DNA of 6,570 nt, from NCBI GenBank assembly GCA_007125455.1, contig SLDE01000246.1, positions 1 through 6,570 of the forward strand. The letters run 5' to 3'. Both the position numbers and the translations under genes were made by a program. Source of the DNA: Ectothiorhodospiraceae bacterium (GTDB taxonomy: Bacteria > Pseudomonadota > Gammaproteobacteria > Thiohalomonadales > Thiohalomonadaceae). The notes beneath the pieces were generated by a model. The model made no database searches and was not told the origin of the DNA. It was given only the letters and a program-made list of their open reading frames with translations. This document shows positions 1 to 5,555 of this stretch, in pieces; the stretch's first letter is position 1; every line of letters begins with the position of its first letter.

Positions 1-49
1 CTTCAGCTATGGCGATGCGATGTTGATCTTCCCCAAGCAGGAGCAATGA
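1..49 (+). CDS. queA: QueA, C-terminal end only (tRNA preQ1 ribosyltransferase-isomerase)
   Basis: Only the last 15 codons and a TGA stop are visible; the gene begins left of the window, and its frame starts at base 2. The visible peptide, FSYGDAMLIFPKQEQ, carries the FSYGDAM motif found near the C-terminus of QueA proteins. QueA uses S-adenosylmethionine as a ribosyl donor to convert preQ1 at position 34 of tRNA into epoxyqueuosine, the step after Tgt. Its position directly upstream of tgt in the same orientation is the usual gammaproteobacterial order and strongly supports the call. The motif and context are seen directly; the reaction is family knowledge. With so little sequence the identification rests on the short motif plus synteny. 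Confidence 0.87.
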   Translation, partial: FSYGDAMLIFPKQEQ

Positions 50-51
50 TC

Positions 52-80
52 TCAACGCAGAGAACGCCGAGTTCGCAGAG
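52..80 (+). repeat. Left inverted-repeat arm of the queA-tgt element
   Basis: This is a 29-bp arm beginning TCAACGCAGAGAACGC and made of three tandem variants of a 9-base unit, AACGCAGAG, AACGCCGAG and TTCGCAGAG. It pairs with 218-246 with four mismatches. Confidence 0.8.
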
Positions 81-217
81 TATTGAGGCGGGATGGTGGC
101 AAATCACTCGGTGGTAGTGTGTACGGCTCATGCGTTTGAACATGCCCTGTTGATGTCTCGCGCTATGGTACGAAGCCTTGGTGTAGTATGCCAACTCGGG
201 GTATTCAACTGATTTTC

Positions 218-246
218 CTCGGCGATCTCAGCGTCCTCTGCGTTGA
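218..246 (-). repeat. Right inverted-repeat arm of the queA-tgt element
   Basis: Read on the minus strand, this arm begins TCAACGCAGAGGACGC and continues as three 9-base units, AACGCAGAG, GACGCTGAG and ATCGCCGAG. It mirrors 52-80 at 25 of 29 bases and ends 27 bp upstream of the tgt start codon. Confidence 0.8.
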
Positions 247-273
247 AAATTTTTTCAGGATTTTGGATATACC

Positions 274-1389
274 ATGAAATTTGAATTGTTTGCACAGGAT
301 GGTCAGGCGCGCCGTGGGCGCTTGAGCTTTGCGCGTGGCACGGTGGAGACCCCGGCCTTCATGCCGGTGGGCACCTATGGCACGGTCAAGGCGATGACCC
401 CGGAGGAGCTGCGCGAGCTGGGGGCGGAGATCGTCTTGGGCAATACCTTCCATTTGATGTTGCGTCCTGGCACCGAGGTGATCCAGGCCCACGGCGACCT
501 GCATGATTTTATGCACTGGTCTGGCCCCATCCTCACCGATTCGGGCGGTTTTCAGGTGTTCAGCCTGGGGGCGATGCGAAAGATTACTGAGGATGGGGTC
601 ACCTTCGCTTCGCCGGTGAACGGCGACAAGGTGTTTATGGGGCCGGAGGAGTCGATGGCGGTGCAGCGGGCGCTGGGCTCGGATATCGTGATGATCTTTG
701 ACGAGTGCACCCCCTATCCGGCTACCGAGGAAGAGGCGCGTACCTCGATGGAGCTCTCGCTACGCTGGGCGGCCCGCTCCAAGGTGGCCCATGGGGACAA
801 TCCCAATGCCCTGTTTGGTATTGTGCAGGGGGGGATGTACCCGCATCTACGCCAGGAGTCACTGGCGGGGCTGTTGGCGATCGGTTTTGACGGCTATGCC
901 ATCGGCGGGCTATCGGTGGGCGAGCCCAAGGAGGAGATGTTGGCCACCCTGGAGGGGATCACTCCGCATATGCCGACAGATAGGCCCCGCTACCTGATGG
1001 GGGTGGGCAAGCCGGAGGATATCGTCGAGGCAGTGCGCCGTGGAGTGGATATGTTCGACTGCGTGATGCCCACCCGCAATGCTCGCAATGGCCACCTGTT
1101 CACCAGCGAGGGGGTGATCAAGATCCGCAACAGCAAGTATCAGCACGATACCGGCCCGCTAGACCCGCGCTGTGATTGCTATACCTGTCGCCACTACAGC
1201 CGCAGCTACCTGCGCCACCTGGATAAGACCGGCGAGATGCTGGGGCCGCGCCTGAACACCATTCACAACCTCCATTATTATCAAACGCTTATGCGGGGGC
1301 TGCGCGAGGCGATCGCCGCTGGCGGGCTGGAAGATTTTGTGAACGACTTTTATGCTCAGCGGTCACAAGCGGTGCCGCCTGTGGCATAA
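274..1389 (+). CDS. tgt: tRNA-guanine transglycosylase (queuine tRNA-ribosyltransferase)
   Basis: Tgt swaps guanine 34 for preQ1 in tRNAs with GUN anticodons (Asp, Asn, His, Tyr), the base-exchange step of queuosine synthesis; QueA acts next. The 371-residue protein is close to the E. coli length (375) and aligns over its whole span. It has the conserved opening (MKFEL, then RRGRL, ETPAFMPVGTYGTVKAM). Asp89 in LTDSGGFQVFSLG and Asp262 in MFDCVMPTRNAR correspond to the general acid/base and nucleophile. Other conserved parts are IFDECTPYP (141-149) and the QGG loop (185-187). A zinc site is formed by Cys300, Cys302, Cys305 and His331. All key residues are present. The ATG at 274 is chosen because it gives the family's MKFEL start. 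The Shine-Dalgarno is weak: AGGA at 257-260 lies 13 nt away and GGA at 265-267 lies 6 nt away. yajC follows 44 bp downstream. Confidence 0.99.
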   Translation: MKFELFAQDGQARRGRLSFARGTVETPAFMPVGTYGTVKAMTPEELRELGAEIVLGNTFHLMLRPGTEVIQAHGDLHDFMHWSGPILTDSGGFQVFSLGAMRKITEDGVTFASPVNGDKVFMGPEESMAVQRALGSDIVMIFDECTPYPATEEEARTSMELSLRWAARSKVAHGDNPNALFGIVQGGMYPHLRQESLAGLLAIGFDGYAIGGLSVGEPKEEMLATLEGITPHMPTDRPRYLMGVGKPEDIVEAVRRGVDMFDCVMPTRNARNGHLFTSEGVIKIRNSKYQHDTGPLDPRCDCYTCRHYSRSYLRHLDKTGEMLGPRLNTIHNLHYYQTLMRGLREAIAAGGLEDFVNDFYAQRSQAVPPVA

Positions 1390-1433
1390 TGTGCCGCAGT
1401 TAACCCTGTCGATATCATCTTAAAGGAACCACT

Positions 1434-1763
1434 ATGAGCTTCTTTATCTCTAATGCCATGGCCGATGCCGGCGGTGCAGCACAGCCGGGTATCTTCGAAG
1501 TCCTGCTCCCGTTCATCATCCTGTTTGTGGTGTTCTACTTCCTGCTGATCCGTCCGCAGTCCAAGCGCGCCAAGGAGCACCGCAACATGGTCGCGGCGCT
1601 GGCCAAGGGCGATGAGGTGATGACCCAGGGCGGGATCTACGGCAAGATCACCGAGGTGGGTGAGGAGGTGATCGAAGTTGAGATCGCCGAAAACCTCATC
1701 GTCAAGGCGCAGCGGGCTGCTGTGGCCAGCGTACTGCCCAAGGGCACGCTCAAGAGCCTGTAA
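1434..1763 (+). CDS. yajC: YajC, accessory subunit of the Sec translocon
   Basis: YajC is a small single-span inner-membrane protein that associates with SecD and SecF in the holo-translocon; its precise role is unsettled and it is usually dispensable. The 109 residues match the E. coli length (110) and start the same way (MSFFIS). A hydrophobic helix at about residues 21-40 (LLPFIILFVVFYFLLIR) is followed by the family motif RPQSKRAKEH (40-49) and the cytoplasmic domain with KGDEVMTQGGIYGKI (58-72). The protein ends VLPKGTLKSL, close to the E. coli C-terminus. AAGGA at 1423-1427 sits 6 nt before the ATG, a good ribosome binding site. It lies 44 bp after tgt, with no terminator visible between them, so co-transcription is likely. 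The gap to secD is unusually long because of an inserted palindromic element. Confidence 0.97.
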   Translation: MSFFISNAMADAGGAAQPGIFEVLLPFIILFVVFYFLLIRPQSKRAKEHRNMVAALAKGDEVMTQGGIYGKITEVGEEVIEVEIAENLIVKAQRAAVASVLPKGTLKSL

Positions 1764-1796
1764 CCCACCCCCTGTTTTGCAAACAATCAGCCCTCT

Positions 1797-1817
1797 AGCC
1801 CGGATGTCTCATAAATT
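1797..1817 (+). repeat. Left outer arm of the yajC-secD palindrome
   Basis: This 21-bp arm starts AGCCCGGATGTCTCATAAAT and pairs with 1940-1960 with a single mismatch (C instead of T at the twelfth base). Confidence 0.85.
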
Positions 1818-1924
1818 ACACGCGCCCTCGCTAGTCTCTTGATTGCCCAGCACATTTCCCTCAGTCGGGTGTATGAATAACTACACCGCTCCCTCGGGGA
1901 AATGCACTGGACAATCAATATCCT

Positions 1925-1938
1925 GCGCGATATCGCGC
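1925..1938. repeat. 14-bp perfect palindrome GCGCGATATCGCGC
   Basis: A perfectly self-complementary 14-mer lies inside the right half of the yajC-secD element, just inside its outer arm. The matching region of the left half (about 1818-1838) does not carry the same sequence, so this palindrome is not simply a product of the larger symmetry. It could be a protein-binding site, but nothing else supports that. Confidence 0.5.
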
Positions 1939-1939
1939 G

Positions 1940-1960
1940 AATTTATGAAACATCCGGGCT
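1940..1960 (-). repeat. Right outer arm of the yajC-secD palindrome
   Basis: Read on the minus strand, this arm begins AGCCCGGATGTTTCATAAAT. It ends 30 bp before the secD start codon, so only a short stretch of native leader can lie between the element and the gene. Confidence 0.85.
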
Positions 1961-1990
1961 GGTGGGGCTGATGTGCTATTGGTAGATGCC

Positions 1991-3844
1991 ATGAATCGCT
2001 ATCCCCTTTGGAAATACCTGTTGATCATCGTGGTGCTTGTGGTTGGCGCCATCTATGCCCTGCCCAACCTCTACGGTGATGACCCGGCGCTGCAGATCTC
2101 GCCTAACCGTAACGTCGAGGTCGATGAGGTGCTGCGTGACCGGGTGGTCACCGCACTGGAACAGCAGCGCCTGGAGTATATCGGCTACGAGTTCGTTCCC
2201 GGCAGCCTGCTGGTGCGCCTGCCCGACTCCGATACCCAGTTGCGCGCCTACGATGTGATCCGGCAGACCCTGGGGGATGATTACATCACCGCCCTCAACC
2301 TGGCCCCGGCCACACCCGACTGGTTACGCCAGTTCAACGCCCTGCCGATGTATTTGGGGCTGGACCTGCGCGGTGGGGTGCACTTCCTGATGGAGATCGA
2401 CATGGACGCGGCCATCACCCAGGCGGTGGAGCGTTACGTGGGCGGGGTGCGAAGCGAATTGCGTGACGAGCGCATCCGCTATCTCACCATCGAAGCGGTA
2501 GACGATCAGGTGGCGGTACGCTTTCGCGACGCCGACGAGCGAGAAAAGGCCCGCAGCGCGCTGCGTCGCGAGTATCGCGAGCTGGAGTTGAGCGAGCGCG
2601 AGGAGAATGGTCAGTATTTCTTGCTGGCAAGCCTCAATGACGAGACCAAACAGGAGATCCGCCGTTTCGCGGTGCGCCAGAACATCACCACCCTGCGCAA
2701 GCGTGTCAATGAACTCGGCGTGGCCGAGCCGGTGATCCAGCAGCAGGGCGACGAGCGCATCGTGGTGCAGCTGCCAGGGGTGCAGGATACCGCCCGTGCC
2801 AAGGATGTGATCGGTGCCACCGCCACCCTGGAATACCGGATGGTGGACGAGCAGCATAGCGTACAGGACGCCCTGGCCGGACGGGTGCCAATGGGTTCGC
2901 GCATATACCGGGAGCGCAGCGGCGAGCCAGTCTTGTTGCTTAACCGGGTGATCGTGACCGGTGATCAGGTGATCGATGCCTCCGCCGGGATCGACCAGCA
3001 GAGCGGTGGGCCGATGGTGTCGGTGACCCTGGACAGCCAGGGCGCACGCCTGATGAGTGACAACACCCGCGAAAATATCGGCAATCGCATGGCGGTGGTC
3101 TTCATCGAAACCCTCACCGAGACCCGTATGGTGGATGGTGAGCCGGTGCGCGAGACACGCCGCACGGAAGAGGTGATCAGTGTCGCCGTCATCCGTGGCC
3201 ACTTTGGCAAACGCTTCCAGACTACCGGCCTGGACAGCATGGAGGAGGCGACCAACCTCGCGCTGCTGTTGCGCGCCGGCGCCCTGGCCGCACCGATGGA
3301 GATCGTCGAAGAGCGCACCATCGGCCCCAGCCTGGGCGCAGAGAACGTCCAGGCCGGTCTGGCCTCGGTGATCATCGGCTTTATGTTGGTGCTGGTCTTT
3401 ATGGCGATGTGGTATCGCGGCTTTGGTCTGGTGGCCAACTTCGTGTTGGCGATCAACCTGGTGATCATCGTGGCGGTGCTGTCGATGCTGCAGGCCACCC
3501 TCACCCTGCCGGGGATCGCCGGGATCGTCTTGACCGTGGGGATGGCAGTGGATGCCAATGCATTGATCTTCGAGCGGATCCGTGAGGAGCTACGCGCCGG
3601 GAATACCCCGCAGGCCTCGATCAATGAGGGTTACAGCAAGGCCTTCTCCACCATCGCCGATGCCAATGTGACCACCCTGATCGCGGCGATCATCCTGTTC
3701 ATCTTCGGCACCGGGCCGATCAAGGGCTTCGCCATTACCCTGGCCATCGGTATCGCCACCTCAATGTTCACCGCGATTATGGTCAGCCGTGCGATCATCA
3801 ATGCCATCGTCGGCGGCCGCCGCGTCGCCAAACTGTCGATCTAA
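1991..3844 (+). CDS. secD: SecD, proton-driven accessory subunit of the Sec translocon
   Basis: SecD and SecF form an RND-like inner-membrane complex that uses the proton gradient to help pull exported proteins through SecYEG. From the ATG at 1991 the protein has 617 residues (E. coli 615). TM1 spans about 8-27 after the hallmark MNRYPLWKY start. A large periplasmic region follows, with YLGLDLRGGVHFLMEIDM (121-138) and RKRVNELGVAEPVIQQQG (236-253). Five C-terminal membrane helices lie between about 453 and 605. Asp521 in VGMAVDANALIFERI matches the conserved Asp519 of E. coli that is needed for proton coupling. The reading frame extends upstream to GTG 1973, but family homology starts at MNRYP. 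The ribosome site is weak (GGTAG, 1981-1985). The 227-bp gap after yajC is mostly a palindromic repeat; secF follows by 18 bp. Confidence 0.99.
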   Translation: MNRYPLWKYLLIIVVLVVGAIYALPNLYGDDPALQISPNRNVEVDEVLRDRVVTALEQQRLEYIGYEFVPGSLLVRLPDSDTQLRAYDVIRQTLGDDYITALNLAPATPDWLRQFNALPMYLGLDLRGGVHFLMEIDMDAAITQAVERYVGGVRSELRDERIRYLTIEAVDDQVAVRFRDADEREKARSALRREYRELELSEREENGQYFLLASLNDETKQEIRRFAVRQNITTLRKRVNELGVAEPVIQQQGDERIVVQLPGVQDTARAKDVIGATATLEYRMVDEQHSVQDALAGRVPMGSRIYRERSGEPVLLLNRVIVTGDQVIDASAGIDQQSGGPMVSVTLDSQGARLMSDNTRENIGNRMAVVFIETLTETRMVDGEPVRETRRTEEVISVAVIRGHFGKRFQTTGLDSMEEATNLALLLRAGALAAPMEIVEERTIGPSLGAENVQAGLASVIIGFMLVLVFMAMWYRGFGLVANFVLAINLVIIVAVLSMLQATLTLPGIAGIVLTVGMAVDANALIFERIREELRAGNTPQASINEGYSKAFSTIADANVTTLIAAIILFIFGTGPIKGFAITLAIGIATSMFTAIMVSRAIINAIVGGRRVAKLSI

Positions 3845-3862
3845 GGCAGGGAGAGACTAACC

Positions 3863-4804
3863 ATGCATATCTTGACAGATACCAAGATCAACTTCCTGGC
3901 GATGCGCAAGCCAGCACTGCTGCTGAGTGCTGTGCTGATCGTGATCTCCATCTTCTCGCTGGCGACCCGCGGGCTGAATTTCGGCATCGACTTTACCGGC
4001 GGCACCCTGATCGAGGTGGGCTACCAGCAGAGTGCCGATGTCGCGCAAATCCGTCAGGTGATGGAAGAAAATGGCTTCCCCGAGGCGGTGGTGCAAAACT
4101 TCGGCAGTACGCGTGACGTGCTGATCCGTATTGCCCCACGCGAGGATGAGAACAGCGCGGCGCTGAGTAACCGTGTGCTTAGTGTCCTGCGTAGTCAGGA
4201 CAGTGAAGTGGACCTACGTCGCGTCGAGTTCGTCGGCCCCCAGGTGGGTGAGGAACTCACCAACGACGGTGGCCTGGCGATGATCTACGCGCTGATCTGT
4301 ATCCTGATCTACGTCGCCCTGCGTTTTGAGTACCGTTTTGCCATCGGCTCAGTGGCGGCGCTGATACACGATGTGACCATCGTGCTAGGGGTCTTCTCGG
4401 TGTTGCAGCTAAACTTCGACCTGACCGTACTGGCGGCGATCCTTGCAGTGATCGGTTATTCCCTTAACGATACCATCGTGGTGTTTGACCGTATTCGCGA
4501 GAACTTCCGCAAGATCCGCAAGGGCAGTTCGGAGGAAGTGGTCAATATCTCACTCAACAATACCTTGTCCCGTACCTTGGTGACCTCGTTCACCACCATC
4601 CTGGTGCTTCTGGCACTGTTCTTCTTCGGTGGCGAGCTGATCCACGGCTTCGCTACCGCACTGTTGCTGGGTGTGCTGATCGGGACCTACTCCTCCATCT
4701 ACGTGGCCAGTGCCGCCGCGCTGGCGCTGGGGGTCAGCAAGGAAGACCTGATGCCGGTGGAGAAGGAAGGGGCGGAACAAGAGGATCAGGAGATCCCCAG
4801 GTAG
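3863..4804 (+). CDS. secF: SecF, partner of SecD in the Sec translocon
   Basis: SecF completes the SecDF pump. The 313-residue product (E. coli 323, with a longer N-terminal tail) has TM1 at about 17-35. The family motif GIDFTGGTLIEV follows at 41-52, then a periplasmic domain ending in VEFVGPQVGEEL (121-132). Five more helices lie between about 135 and 290. IGYSLNDTIVVFDRIRENFRKIRKG (197-221) is the SecF signature. Its Asp203 corresponds to E. coli Asp213, and Arg237 in LSRTLV probably corresponds to Arg247, both linked to proton conduction. The C-terminus is a short acidic, polar tail. AGGGAGAG at 3848-3855 lies 7 nt before the ATG, a strong ribosome site, and the 18-bp gap from secD supports tight co-expression. 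It is the last gene of the operon visible here; no clear intrinsic terminator follows. Confidence 0.99.
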   Translation: MHILTDTKINFLAMRKPALLLSAVLIVISIFSLATRGLNFGIDFTGGTLIEVGYQQSADVAQIRQVMEENGFPEAVVQNFGSTRDVLIRIAPREDENSAALSNRVLSVLRSQDSEVDLRRVEFVGPQVGEELTNDGGLAMIYALICILIYVALRFEYRFAIGSVAALIHDVTIVLGVFSVLQLNFDLTVLAAILAVIGYSLNDTIVVFDRIRENFRKIRKGSSEEVVNISLNNTLSRTLVTSFTTILVLLALFFFGGELIHGFATALLLGVLIGTYSSIYVASAAALALGVSKEDLMPVEKEGAEQEDQEIPR

Positions 4805-4825
4805 CTTTCTTCTGCTGGGTGTAGT

Positions 4826-4988
4826 CGGATAGCTTCGGGCGGTAGCGAGTCCACGGCGGGCACGGCCCGCCCTATGGGGGATTCGTGCCTGCTTCTATAG
4901 GGCGGCCCATGGCCGCCGTTATTGCGGATAGCTTTGGGCGGTAGCGAGTCCTCGGCGGGCACGGCCCGCCCTATGGGTGGCCCATGGC
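4826..4988. repeat. REP-like palindrome cluster downstream of secF
   Basis: Two 53-bp direct copies, 4826-4878 and 4925-4977, agree at 51 of 53 bases with a period of 99 bp. Each contains the hairpin GGCGGGC-ACG-GCCCGCC (4855-4871 and 4954-4970). Between them lies an inverted, diverged unit (about 4894-4917) with its own hairpin GGCGGCC-CAT-GGCCGCC (4901-4917), matching the reverse complement of the direct unit's core at 20 of 24 bases. A fourth partial unit, GGGTGGCCCATGGC (4975-4988), overlaps the end of the second copy. This forward/reverse/forward arrangement resembles bacterial interspersed mosaic elements built from REP sequences. No U-run follows the hairpins, so they do not look like standard intrinsic terminators, although they could stabilise the secDF mRNA 3' end. 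Confidence 0.75.
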
Positions 4989-5006
4989 AAAAACTATGAC
5001 ATGGGC
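4980..5006. other. Possible stem-loop between secF and the convergent gene
   Basis: GCCCATG (4980-4986) and CATGGGC (5000-5006) can pair around a 13-base loop, and GGCCCA (4979-4984) can alternatively pair with TGGGCC (5008-5013), which is followed by TTT. The site lies between converging transcripts, where a terminator would be expected. The stem is short and the T-run is only three bases, so this is a weak candidate. Confidence 0.25.
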
Positions 5007-5025
5007 GTGGGCCTTTGCTGCGGGG

Positions 5026-5472
5026 CTAGAAGGGCCGCAGCTTGTCCAGTAGGGCCTTGTCGTCCAGATCGGTGTAGTCCTTCTGGATGTGGGAGACATC
5101 CATCTTTGCCAACTGACCGTTCAGCTGCTTGTTGATCAGCCCGTGGAAGTGGGGCGAGGCGATGATGGTCAGCTTCTGGAAGGCATTGCTGGTACGTCCG
5201 TCGTCCAGCTCCCTGGCCAGCTCACGGGCGAAGCGTTCGTGTTCGTACTGCTTGGGGTCGGTGGGTTCGTTAAAGGCACCATGGGTGGTGCCATCCATCC
5301 CCTGGGCCTCGCCCTGGAAGTGGCCGGGGCGATCCGAGGCGAGGTTTTCTCCCTTTTCCCGGCTGGCGGGGTGTAGCAACTCCTTGAGTAGGGTTAGTGT
5401 TTTAGGGCGTTCTTCGGTTTTGTACAGCCTTGCCTGACTGGCGTTGGCAACCAGTACCCATGCATCTGCCAT
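5026..5472 (-). CDS. Host-attachment family protein (function unknown)
   Basis: The 148-residue product looks like the 'host attachment protein' family (Pfam Host_attach). It opens ADAWVLVANASQARLYK, then has HPASREKGENLASDRPGHF (about 35-53), an ERFARELARELDDGR segment (about 79-93), and LTIIASPHFHGLINKQLNGQL near 101-121. It ends in a basic/acidic tail, DDKALLDKLRPF. The family name comes from an early link to plant attachment in Agrobacterium; the biochemical role is not established and most members are soluble. No signal peptide or membrane segment is seen, so it is probably cytoplasmic. The start at 5472 is preferred over the longer frame from 5520 because a perfect GGAGGT lies 4 nt upstream and the family pattern begins at MADAWVL. 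It lies 83 bp downstream of the HD-GYP gene in the same orientation; co-transcription is possible. Confidence 0.8.
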   Translation of the reverse strand: MADAWVLVANASQARLYKTEERPKTLTLLKELLHPASREKGENLASDRPGHFQGEAQGMDGTTHGAFNEPTDPKQYEHERFARELARELDDGRTSNAFQKLTIIASPHFHGLINKQLNGQLAKMDVSHIQKDYTDLDDKALLDKLRPF

Positions 5473-5476
5473 ATCG

Positions 5477-5482
5477 ACCTCC
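5477..5482 (-). promoter_or_regulatory. Ribosome binding site GGAGGT that sets the host-attachment gene start
   Basis: Read on the minus strand, GGAGGT lies 4 nt before the ATG at 5472. It decides between this start and the upstream in-frame ATG at 5520, which would add 16 residues (MLNGRDLIQANKTEVD) that do not look like the family. Confidence 0.85.
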
Positions 5483-5555
5483 GTCTTGTTGGCTTGGATA
5501 AGATCTCTTCCGTTCAGCATAGCCGCTTTTGGGGGCTTTGCATTCTGGCCATCTG

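Larger units (their letters stand above)
52..246. mobile_element. MITE-like element with 29-bp terminal inverted repeats in the queA-tgt gap
   Basis: The segment is bounded by inverted repeats at 52-80 and 218-246 that match at 25 of 29 positions when one is reverse-complemented. Each arm is built from three imperfect 9-base units with consensus AACGCAGAG (54-62, 63-71, 72-80, and the mirror set 236-244, 227-235, 218-226). The 137-bp core (81-217) has no convincing coding sequence, is less GC-rich than the flanking genes, and matches nothing I recognise. No target-site duplication is evident at the ends. The structure (short, non-coding, inverted ends) fits a miniature inverted-repeat element or dispersed intergenic repeat. 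Mobility is inferred and no transposase is present. The element starts 2 bp after the queA stop and ends 27 bp before the tgt start. Confidence 0.6.
1797..1960. mobile_element. 164-bp palindromic MITE-like element between yajC and secD
   Basis: The outer arms 1797-1817 and 1940-1960 match at 20 of 21 bases as an inverted repeat; both begin AGCCCGGATGT read inward. A second nested pair, 1839-1860 with 1897-1918, matches at 19 of 22. An inner pair, GGTGTA (1868-1873) with TACACC (1882-1887), closes on an 8-base loop (1874-1881). All three pairs are nested around one centre near 1878, so the whole unit is one long imperfect palindrome that could fold into a cruciform or an RNA hairpin. There is no transposase, and no clear target-site duplication is visible. 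E. coli has only a short gap at this junction, which suggests insertion. The end sequence looks like an insertion-sequence terminus, but I cannot assign a family. Confidence 0.65.

Noticed and set aside
3..194. 63-codon minus-strand frame in the queA-tgt gap
   Set aside because: It runs through the repeat arm and the queA end, has no ribosome site I can support, and resembles no family I know.
243..271. Promoter TTGAAA (243-248), 17-bp spacer, GATATA (266-271) at the edge of the queA-tgt element
   Set aside because: Spacing and boxes look acceptable, but transcription would start at about the tgt ATG or just inside it, so it could not give a normal tgt message.
1973..1990. GTG at 1973 as the secD start (six extra residues MLLVDA)
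   Set aside because: Family members begin at the MNRYPLWKY-type sequence encoded from 1991. GGTGGGG (1961-1967) could serve the GTG, so it is not impossible, but the conserved N-terminus favours 1991.
2324..3202. 292-codon open frame on the minus strand within secD
   Set aside because: It lies wholly inside secD in the antisense direction and has low-complexity His/Ala/Leu-rich content typical of the reverse strand of GC-rich coding DNA. The secD reading is unmistakable.
2965..3624. 219-codon open frame on the minus strand within secD
   Set aside because: It is antisense to the secD C-terminal half, with Arg/Ser/Thr-rich composition and no recognisable domain.
4855..4871. Intrinsic terminator for secF at the first GC-rich hairpin
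   Set aside because: The stem is strong but is followed by CTATGGGGG rather than a run of T.
4826..4977. CRISPR-like array (53-bp repeats with a 46-bp intervening segment)
   Set aside because: There are only two copies, the intervening segment contains an inverted version of the same unit, and no cas genes are nearby. REP-like elements explain it better.
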